From positions 1 through 37,343 of the forward strand of contig NZ_DAHVNP010000081.1 in the NCBI RefSeq assembly GCF_027319265.1: a stretch of DNA of 37,343 nucleotides. Reading direction: 5' to 3'. This DNA comes from Ferrimicrobium sp. GTDB lineage: Bacteria; Actinomycetota; Acidimicrobiia; Acidimicrobiales; Acidimicrobiaceae. The position numbers and the translations under genes were made by a program. The notes under the pieces are model-generated. The model was given only the letters and a program-made list of their open reading frames with translations. It did not search any database and was not told where the DNA came from. Shown here in pieces: positions 15,482 to 22,564 of the stretch (the stretch's first letter is position 1; each line of letters starts with the position of its first letter).

Positions 15482-16774
15482 CTAGTGTTGTCTGTTGCGT
15501 GGCTGGGCCGATCCGGAAGCCGCGAGACTCACAAAAGCCTCAAGGACCTCCTTGCCGTCACCTCCAGCCGTCAATGTCGGCCAGGCTGGGCGTACATCAA
15601 CGGAGACAAGCTGCTGGACGAGGAGTACTAATGCAATGGGATCCATCCAAAGCGCTGTGCGCAGAGCCTCTGGCGGGCTCGTTGCCGGCACGAATTCCTC
15701 ATTGTGGACGCCCCGATAGACAGCGATGCCGCACGAATATCCCACTAGTTCGGGCGTGGGCGCAGCAGGAGACGATGGATCAGCAACGGCGGAATTGGTC
15801 GTCAGTGAAGCAAATTGCGTCGAAGCTGTCGTGACAGAAAGGTCCTCACGACCTTGTGCATAGGACAGCAACAACTCCACAACACTGATGCCTTTGTATC
15901 GTGCGCTGAGCACAAGATAGGCGACCATTACACTATCAATCACCCTAATATCCATGGTTACAAGTCCCAAGAGATGGGCGAAGTCTCTGGGGTCTCCGAC
16001 ACGCGCAGTGCCAACCAGCGAGACAATACGGTCTCGGTCGGTCTGTGGAGACGGTGGCACCATCACCGTCGCTGAGCTTGATCCCGTTCGCAACGTACAC
16101 GCCTCATGAGACCAGCTAATGGACTCGATCAGAGGAAACTCCAACCTCGTTTCGAGATCGAGTGAGGAGGAGGTGCGGATCTCTAAGTCCGACAGCGACT
16201 TACGTCGGTCCACCTGGCGACTCATCACGAACATGGCAATCGCATCCTCATCGGAGAGTGCAAGTTTGAGAAATCTCGCTCGCCAGAGACTCACCTCGAC
16301 TGCCACAAACTCGATGACCGTCTTGATCTCGCGATCACCGAGATGAAAGGAGATCATCTGGCGCTGGCTGAGCAATGGGTGCTGCTTGGGGATCGGTTCG
16401 ATCGCGACACCGGTAACGGAGAGATCGAGCACTTGCATCGGTATCCCAACGCTCGGCGGTCGGGTGTAATAGGTTCCAGCGAGCACGACGTTCACCCGCG
16501 GCGCAGACCGGGCATTCATCGGCACAAAGCCCGATTCGATCACCACCTCCGAACCAACGATCGCCGGTATCACTACACCTGTGGCCAAGAACCGTTCGCC
16601 GAAGAAGACCACCATCACCTGACAAGGGCCAACTGAGAGGACGCGTTCACCAACGCCGAGGCGCTGCCCATCGACCCGGATTACCGCCGTCACAACGATT
16701 TGCCCGTCAAAATGTAGCTCGATCCTCTTTCCCGGATAGCAAAGCTGGCCGGGCGTACGAGGCTCATCATTCAC
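15482..16774 (-). CDS. PilZ-domain protein (predicted c-di-GMP receptor)
   Basis: A 430-residue cytoplasmic protein. Residues about 1-85 form a beta-rich N-terminal domain like those preceding PilZ in YcgR-type proteins. Residues about 86-200 are a PilZ domain with both c-di-GMP contacts intact: RxxxR as Arg89...Arg93 (RSAPR) and DxSxxG as Asp117-Ser119-Gly122. The remaining 230 residues match nothing I recognise and include a hydrophobic helical segment near 290-320. PilZ proteins switch motility, exopolysaccharide synthesis or secretion on binding c-di-GMP. The GTG start at 16774 lies 18 bp after the malic-enzyme stop, so both are probably cotranscribed; the ribosome binding site is weak. 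The last codons and the bases just beyond the stop carry an 11-bp direct repeat (15473-15483/15494-15504). Confidence 0.85.
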   Translation of the reverse strand: MNDEPRTPGQLCYPGKRIELHFDGQIVVTAVIRVDGQRLGVGERVLSVGPCQVMVVFFGERFLATGVVIPAIVGSEVVIESGFVPMNARSAPRVNVVLAGTYYTRPPSVGIPMQVLDLSVTGVAIEPIPKQHPLLSQRQMISFHLGDREIKTVIEFVAVEVSLWRARFLKLALSDEDAIAMFVMSRQVDRRKSLSDLEIRTSSSLDLETRLEFPLIESISWSHEACTLRTGSSSATVMVPPSPQTDRDRIVSLVGTARVGDPRDFAHLLGLVTMDIRVIDSVMVAYLVLSARYKGISVVELLLSYAQGREDLSVTTASTQFASLTTNSAVADPSSPAAPTPELVGYSCGIAVYRGVHNEEFVPATSPPEALRTALWMDPIALVLLVQQLVSVDVRPAWPTLTAGGDGKEVLEAFVSLAASGSAQPRNRQH

Positions 16775-16792
16775 GAGCTGATCCGATCAATC

Positions 16793-18199
16793 TCAGATCG
16801 TATGTCGAACGATCCCCTCACGTTGCGCCTCTCGAGCGACCGCCTCAGCCACCGCAAGGGCAACGCCCTTGTTAAAGACCGATGGGATAATGTAGTTCGG
16901 CGAGAGCTCGTCATCGAGCACCGCAGAGGAGATCGCATCCGCTGCCGCCAGCTTCATTCCTTCAGTGATCGCCATCGCTCGGGCATCAAGGGCCCCACGA
17001 AAGATACCGGGGAAACAGAGGACGTTGTTGATCTGATTCGGAAAGTCCGACCTTCCCGTGGCGATCACCGCGGCGATATCTTGGATCTCCTCCGGCATCA
17101 CCTCAGGTGTCGGGTTCGCGAGCGCAAAGACGATGGGGTGGGTGTTCATCGTCGCTATCTCGCTCGCCGTGACGATACCGGGTCCAGAGACACCGAGAAA
17201 AACATCGGCGCCGACCAACGCTGAGCCGAGATCACCCATGCGTCGGTCCTGATTTGTATTTTCGGCAAGCCATAGCTTGGCACCGTCAAAGTCCTCACGT
17301 CCAGAGAAGATAATCCCCTTCCGATCAGCGACGAGGATCCGGCCAACCCCCGCGTTCGCGAGGATCTTTGCACAGGCGACACCAGCGGCACCGGCCCCCG
17401 CAACCACCACGGTCATATCCCCAAGTTTGCGATCGACGACCTTGGCCGCGTTGCGTAGTGCGGCGAGAACCACCACCGCTGTGCCATGCTGATCGTCATG
17501 GAACACCGGGATGTCGAGCTTGGACTTCAACGCCTCCTCGATCTCAAAACAGGCTGGAGCGGCGATGTCCTCAAGGTTGATGCCCCCAAAGACCGGCTCC
17601 ATCGCCTCGACGGCAGCAATAACCTCCTCGGGCTTGGAGACGTTCAAACAGATCGGAAAGGCATCGATATTGGCGAACTCCTTGAACAGCTGTGCCTTGC
17701 CCTCCATCACCGGGATTGCAGCATAGGGGCCGATATTGCCGAGTCCGAGGACGGCTGTTCCGTCGCTGACGATAGCGACGGAGTTCGCCTTGATGGTATA
17801 GGTGTGCACCGAGGCGGGGCGTTCTGCGATCTCCATCGAAACGCGAGCGACACCGGGGGTGTAGGCCATTGAGAGATCATCACGATCCTTCAATGGAGAC
17901 TTGCCTCGCACCTCGATCTTGCCACCGAGGTGTAGCCGTAGCGTTCTATCGAGGACGCTACGAACATGGACGCCAGCTACCTCCTCGGCCTTGCCGCGAA
18001 TCAGTTGGGCATGGTCAGGATCAGCCGCAAGCACCGTGATGTCGCGTACGATACGGTCGGATTCAACCTCGATGAGGTCGATACCCAAGATATTGCCGCC
18101 CGCCTCACCGATTGCGGTGGTCAAGCGTCCGAGGGAACCAGGGCTGTTGTTGAGCTCGACACGAATCGTGACCGAGTGCGAGACGTTAGGTTGTGCCAT
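16793..18199 (-). CDS. Malic enzyme with N-terminal ACT domain
   Basis: A 468-residue oxidative decarboxylase converting malate to pyruvate and CO2 with reduction of NAD(P). Residues about 8-80 are an ACT domain (VELNNSPGSLGRLTTAIGEAGGNI), a ligand-binding regulatory module. The catalytic part has YTPGVA (113-118), TIKANSVA with Lys137, NLEDI metal ligands (208-212), FHDDQHGTA (233-241) and a dinucleotide-binding VVAGAGAAG (265-273). It is like the short bacterial malic enzymes without a phosphotransacetylase domain. Cofactor preference cannot be read safely. The ATG at 18199 has no Shine-Dalgarno; a TAACCT -10-like element ends 6 bases upstream, suggesting a leaderless mRNA. It is followed after 18 bp by the PilZ gene and is divergent from the methyltransferase gene. 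Confidence 0.94.
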   Translation of the reverse strand: MAQPNVSHSVTIRVELNNSPGSLGRLTTAIGEAGGNILGIDLIEVESDRIVRDITVLAADPDHAQLIRGKAEEVAGVHVRSVLDRTLRLHLGGKIEVRGKSPLKDRDDLSMAYTPGVARVSMEIAERPASVHTYTIKANSVAIVSDGTAVLGLGNIGPYAAIPVMEGKAQLFKEFANIDAFPICLNVSKPEEVIAAVEAMEPVFGGINLEDIAAPACFEIEEALKSKLDIPVFHDDQHGTAVVVLAALRNAAKVVDRKLGDMTVVVAGAGAAGVACAKILANAGVGRILVADRKGIIFSGREDFDGAKLWLAENTNQDRRMGDLGSALVGADVFLGVSGPGIVTASEIATMNTHPIVFALANPTPEVMPEEIQDIAAVIATGRSDFPNQINNVLCFPGIFRGALDARAMAITEGMKLAAADAISSAVLDDELSPNYIIPSVFNKGVALAVAEAVAREAQREGIVRHTI

Positions 18200-18205
18200 A
18201 GTGCA

Positions 18206-18211
18206 AGGTTA
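18206..18211 (-). promoter_or_regulatory. -10-like element for a leaderless malic-enzyme mRNA
   Basis: On the minus strand TAACCT ends 6 bases before the ATG (18199-18197). With a TANNNT -10 in this position the transcript would begin at or next to the start codon, which fits the missing ribosome binding site. No good -35 is visible. Confidence 0.45.
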
Positions 18212-18330
18212 GTGGCCCACACCAGAGGACTTGACCATCCCATTCGAAGGGAACGGATCGAGCGATCGTGGCGAAATCGGTTGCTCTTGGAATCACTAAA
18301 CGGTCAGGTGAGGGGAGATCAGCGCGGGAA

Positions 18331-18360
18331 TTGACTCCAGGTTTGCGCGGCTAGTCTAGA
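18331..18360 (+). promoter_or_regulatory. Candidate promoter of the methyltransferase/GT operon
   Basis: TTGACT (18331-18336), an 18-base spacer and TCTAGA (18355-18360) form a plausible vegetative promoter 30 bases upstream of the GTG start at 18391. The -35 matches five of six consensus positions; the -10 is poor. Confidence 0.4.
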
Positions 18361-18390
18361 TCACAACCCAAACAAACGAAAGGGTGCCGA

Positions 18391-20010
18391 GTGAGTTCCG
18401 ATCAATCTAAGGTCCAAATCGACGGGTCGGCATCTAGCGCTCTCTCCGCCACTGGCTGGGGTGACATGATCATCAAGCACATCCCTCCTGACTCAACCGT
18501 CTTGACGCTCGGATCCGCGGCAAAGGAACTCGGAAGGCTACTCGTCACCGAACATGCATGCACCGTTGACGCCATTCGACCAAGCACCCCTGCACCTAAC
18601 ACAGCTTCACTCAAGGCAGGCAGACCCAATGCATCTGCACCCAACGCCACTGAACCTCACGCCTCCCAGATAGATGCAGCTCAACAACTCTACCGCGACG
18701 TCTTTGTGCTCGACCCAGAGACATCTGAGCTCAACGATGCCATCACAGATCGTCGCTATGACGTCATCGTCTGTGCTGGGATCCTCGAACGCCTGCGGGA
18801 TCCCGGGCAGCTGTTGTCTCAACTCAAGACCCACCTCACAGCCGAAGGACAGCTCCTCATCGTCGTTCCTAACGTCGCCCACATCGGCGTAATCAGCGAA
18901 CTGCTTGGCGGCGATTTTTACTACCGTGGCCATGGGATCCTTGACCCGGCTCATCTCCGCTTCTTCACCCGACAAAGTCTCTTACGGATGCTCGATGAGG
19001 GCGGTTTCGTCGCCGAGATTCTCGACATCACCACTCTCGCGCTTGGGGACTCTGAGTTTGCCCAATCTGAGGCCCTCGCCGATACCCTCTTAGCACACGT
19101 ACCGATCACCGCTGATCACGACGTCTATGAGTTCATCGTCGGCGCAAAGCCACGCAAGAAGGGCCAGCGACGCATCAAAGAACAGATCCACCCAAACATG
19201 GCCCCACATGGCCCAAGGGGCGTCACCAAGGTGTTCTGGCGTATGATCGACGAGGAGTACGCCGAGGACCGATCGGTGGCAGGGACCCCGGATAATGCGT
19301 CAGGTCTGATGAAGGTTCGCCTCGAGATTCCGCGATCCCCCTCCGAGCGCTTCCTCGGGCTGCGACTCCTTGACAGAGTTGGGGTGCTCGAGGTCAGCGA
19401 CTTGACCCTCACCCAAAACGGGACGCAGATCTGGCATTGGGAACCCGAGAGTCCCGAGGAACTCTTTATCAGCGAAGGTCGACAACAGCTCATCGAACTC
19501 CATAACACTGTCACACTGAGGGGTAGCGCCACCCACTACTTTCTCCTCGATCCCGACAGCCAGGCGGAGCTCAATCTTCGCGTCCCAGGGGGTCCGCATG
19601 AAACACACTTAGACCTGGCCTTTCGCCCCCTCACCATCGCACAGGCAACGGAGGTGATCGGGGAGTACCTTGCAACCGTGGATCAATACGCTGGCGCCCA
19701 AGTCGCCAAGGTGCGTGGGCTCCTGAACGCGGATCGTGTGACTCGTGAACTCATTCTCAAAGGGCGAATCAAGTTCGTCGAGGATGAGAAGCTCCATCTT
19801 CGAGAGGAGCTGGTGCTCCGAGAGGAGCAGCTCGGTGCGGAGAAAGCGGCCCTACAACGGCGCATCGATGAGCTCCTCGGCTCGACCTCCTGGAGGCTCA
19901 CCGCGCCGGTCCGTGCCAGGAAGGAACAGCTCATTCCCAAGATGAAGAGTCTCCTTTCCCAACGGCATCCCTCATCAGCCTCGACTGCCCCAGCGGATCA
20001 TCAACAATGA
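18391..20010 (+). CDS. Methyltransferase-like protein with coiled-coil C-terminus
   Basis: A 539-residue protein. Its first 240 residues follow the class I SAM-methyltransferase order: a strand and loop (DSTVLTLGSAAKELGRL, 34-50), YDVIVCAGILERLRDP (123-138), LLIVVPN, then a long LGGDFYYRGHGILDPAHLRFFT segment typical of surface-glycan methyltransferases. The glycine-rich SAM loop is not canonical, since GSAAKEL (41-47) replaces D-x-G-x-G-x-G, and a Pro/Ala/Asn/Thr-rich insert (64-95) follows the next strand, so activity is uncertain. Residues 260-420 are beta-rich. Residues 425-500 are helical and end in ELLGSTSWRLT (494-504), almost the same motif as in the 6894 glycosyltransferase. The GTG start has GAAAGGG upstream, and the stop overlaps the next gene (ATGA). 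Confidence 0.75.
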   Translation: MSSDQSKVQIDGSASSALSATGWGDMIIKHIPPDSTVLTLGSAAKELGRLLVTEHACTVDAIRPSTPAPNTASLKAGRPNASAPNATEPHASQIDAAQQLYRDVFVLDPETSELNDAITDRRYDVIVCAGILERLRDPGQLLSQLKTHLTAEGQLLIVVPNVAHIGVISELLGGDFYYRGHGILDPAHLRFFTRQSLLRMLDEGGFVAEILDITTLALGDSEFAQSEALADTLLAHVPITADHDVYEFIVGAKPRKKGQRRIKEQIHPNMAPHGPRGVTKVFWRMIDEEYAEDRSVAGTPDNASGLMKVRLEIPRSPSERFLGLRLLDRVGVLEVSDLTLTQNGTQIWHWEPESPEELFISEGRQQLIELHNTVTLRGSATHYFLLDPDSQAELNLRVPGGPHETHLDLAFRPLTIAQATEVIGEYLATVDQYAGAQVAKVRGLLNADRVTRELILKGRIKFVEDEKLHLREELVLREEQLGAEKAALQRRIDELLGSTSWRLTAPVRARKEQLIPKMKSLLSQRHPSSASTAPADHQQ

Positions 20011-22295
20011 CAAGAGTACGTGTTACCAAGGCCTACACCGAGTGGGTCGACCGATTCGACACCCTGACCACTCAAGAACGCCCAACCACGAGGGACTACG
20101 CACGGACGCTCCACGACGATCCTGATGACGAGATCGATCGGCTCGCCCATGACTATCAATGGTGGGTCCAGCAGTGTGATACCCTCAAGCAACCCGAAAT
20201 CGACCTGATCCGGGACTACGTCGCCACACTGGAGTACACCCCTACCTTCAGTTACCTGATGGTGATCGAGGACCACCACGATCCTCGACAGTTACGACGA
20301 TCGATCGGAACTGTGCTTACCCAGGCCTACCCCCACTGGCAACTTATCATGGTCGACAACCATGTGCAGGATCCCGAACTACGAAGAACGATAGACGACT
20401 ATCGCACACGCCACCCAGGGATCACACAGATCCGGCTAAATAATCGCCGCGCCTATTCAGAGGCACTCAACCAAGCCCTTGATGCCGTCACAGGAGAGTT
20501 CCTCGCAACCCTACGCCCGGGCGATCTCCTACGACCCCACACCCTGGCCTGGTTTGTCGCCGAGGTAGCCATCCATCGCGATGCTGCGATCATCTACAGC
20601 GACCACGACCAAATCGATGATCAGGAACATCGTCACAGCCACAACTTCAAACCAGACTGGAACCCCGAACTCGCCCTCTGCCAGCACTACATCGGTCCTG
20701 CCGTTGCCTTTAACACCACACTCGTGCATCAGGCTGGCGGCTTCGCCCCTCTGTTGGAACTCTATCCCGAATGGGAGCTGATCCTACGGCTCACCGAGGA
20801 TATCGATGCCACCCGTATCCGCCATTGTCCCACCATCCTCTACCACGAACGCGACTCACAAACCGCGAGAACAGCAACTGCAACAGACCAGCAACGCAAC
20901 GAAGCCTATGAGATCGTCAGTACCACCCTGGTACGACGGGGTGCCCCCTACACTCTCGGCTGGGCCCAAAACCAAGTCGACCTCATCCCACGTTACTCTA
21001 TCCTCGGCAGCCCTAAAGTCTCAATCATCATCCCCACCCACAACGGATTAGCTGACCTCCAAGCCTGTGTCGACAGCCTGGGGACCACCACCTATCCAAA
21101 CTATGAAGTCATCATCGTCAACAACAGAAGTGACGACCCAGCTACACTCTCGTATCTGGAAAACCTTACCCAACTGCCGCGACATCGGGTAATCGACTAC
21201 CCGTATGCCTTTAACTACTCCGATCTTCATAACACCGTGGTGAACCAGCTCGCAACCGACTACCTCTGCCTCCTCAACAACGATACCGAGGTCCAACGGG
21301 CCGACTGGCTCGAGGCCCTCCTCGGTTACGCGCAACGACCGGGAACTGGTGCAGTCGGAGCCAAACTCCTCTATCCCGATGGAACTGTCCAACACGCCGG
21401 CGTCATCACCGGGGTACGCGGACTAGCTGGCCACGCTTTTCGCTACCTGCCTGGAGATCAAGACGGATACCAAGGGAGGGCAAACGTCCCCCACGCCCTC
21501 AGCGTGGTGACCGCAGCGTGTCTTATGATCAGCGCAGATCTCTGGCATGAAGTGGGTGGGATGGCGGAAGAACTTCCAATCGCCTTCAACGATGTGGACC
21601 TCTGCCTGCGCCTTCGTGAGAAGGGTTACCGCAATATCTACCAACCCCGAGCACAACTCGTGCATCATGAGTCCAAATCTCGAGGCAAGGACATCAAGCT
21701 CTCTCAACAACACCGTGCGATCAGAGAACACGGTTACATGCAATGGCGATGGAGCCCGCAACTCTACTCAGACCCCATGTATAACCCCAACCTGACGTTG
21801 GACTCAGAGGACTTTGTCCTCGCGATACCAAGGATACAGCGGCCCTGGGCCCGCAGCATCCAGTGGGTCGACATTCCAGACGGACAGAACCTCGACCACT
21901 CGCATCGCCTACCTTTGCACGCAAACCAGACTATAACCGCAACCTGCCTGATCCCAGCGACCCTCTCGGGGATGATCGAAGCATTGCAGATCTACATCGG
22001 TGACAGCATTGGGGAGCTCGCTGGAGAACTCATCGTGACCGGGCAATGTAACGACAATATCTTCACCGTTGTCGAATCACTCTCAGGCCATCGCGGTGAG
22101 TTTCCTTTCACCCTGCATCTGACCAATCAGGCATTCCTGGCCCTACCAGGCCAACCCCTGCAACTCACTATCACCCCACGCGGAAACCTATGGCCAGTTC
22201 ATCTCTTGGCCTTCCAAACCGTTTCTCCGTGGACCCACCTTCTTCAGGGGCTACCAAATCTCGCCCTAAAGATTACCGCAGGCTATCGCATCTAG
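20007..22295 (+). CDS. Tandem GT2-family glycosyltransferase, first domain degenerate
   Basis: A 762-residue paralogue of the 6894 protein, lacking its N-terminal coiled coil but sharing the Y(T/L)xWVxxFD segment (10-18). The first GT-A domain (about 75-330) has lost key motifs: VDNHVQ (116-121) stands where VDDGS is expected and LRPGDLL (169-175) where LDHDDLL is expected, though YSDHD (197-201) remains. The second domain (336-600) is intact: PKVSIIIPTHNG, VNNRSDD, LNNDTE (423-428), YPDGTVQHAGV and NDVDLCLRL (528-536). A beta-rich C-terminal region follows. So probably one working transferase site, the other structural or binding a different donor. It starts with ATG overlapping the methyltransferase stop and is followed by a two-way terminator. 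Donor and acceptor unknown. Confidence 0.9.
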   Translation: MTRVRVTKAYTEWVDRFDTLTTQERPTTRDYARTLHDDPDDEIDRLAHDYQWWVQQCDTLKQPEIDLIRDYVATLEYTPTFSYLMVIEDHHDPRQLRRSIGTVLTQAYPHWQLIMVDNHVQDPELRRTIDDYRTRHPGITQIRLNNRRAYSEALNQALDAVTGEFLATLRPGDLLRPHTLAWFVAEVAIHRDAAIIYSDHDQIDDQEHRHSHNFKPDWNPELALCQHYIGPAVAFNTTLVHQAGGFAPLLELYPEWELILRLTEDIDATRIRHCPTILYHERDSQTARTATATDQQRNEAYEIVSTTLVRRGAPYTLGWAQNQVDLIPRYSILGSPKVSIIIPTHNGLADLQACVDSLGTTTYPNYEVIIVNNRSDDPATLSYLENLTQLPRHRVIDYPYAFNYSDLHNTVVNQLATDYLCLLNNDTEVQRADWLEALLGYAQRPGTGAVGAKLLYPDGTVQHAGVITGVRGLAGHAFRYLPGDQDGYQGRANVPHALSVVTAACLMISADLWHEVGGMAEELPIAFNDVDLCLRLREKGYRNIYQPRAQLVHHESKSRGKDIKLSQQHRAIREHGYMQWRWSPQLYSDPMYNPNLTLDSEDFVLAIPRIQRPWARSIQWVDIPDGQNLDHSHRLPLHANQTITATCLIPATLSGMIEALQIYIGDSIGELAGELIVTGQCNDNIFTVVESLSGHRGEFPFTLHLTNQAFLALPGQPLQLTITPRGNLWPVHLLAFQTVSPWTHLLQGLPNLALKITAGYRI

Positions 22296-22513
22296 CACCA
22301 GCGCCGCCTCTCAACACACAGACACGAATCGAGAACAAAACCCCCACCGCCTAACCCTTCAGCTCAACGACCTGTCCCCTTGTCGCCACTGAGCACCTAA
22401 GGCTTTCTGCTCGACCATGAACACATGACAAGTCGATATACAGAACAAACACCGTCTCCTTCAGACCACGTGCAACCGTCTCCGGACAAACCAAAATCAC
22501 CCATCAAAACAGC

Positions 22514-22547
22514 AATCAGGGCAGGTACCGAAGCACCTACCCTGATT
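22514..22547. terminator. Bidirectional hairpin terminator between convergent genes
   Basis: AATCAGGG-C-AGGT (22514-22526), an 8-base loop and ACCT-A-CCCTGATT (22535-22547) form a 13-position stem with one C-A mismatch. It lies between the plus-strand glycosyltransferase (stop 22295) and the minus-strand surface-protein gene (stop 22565). On the minus strand it is followed by GCTGTTTTGATGG, moderately U-rich, so it mainly fits termination of the surface-protein mRNA 18 bases after its stop. Confidence 0.75.
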
Positions 22548-22564
22548 GAACCGTAAAGGTTTGA

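Noticed and set aside
15163-15834. Plus ORF of 223 codons spanning the 9-bp repeats
   Set aside because: Antisense to the PilZ gene at one end and the GT gene at the other; the RVARVVRVV stretch is only the translated repeat.
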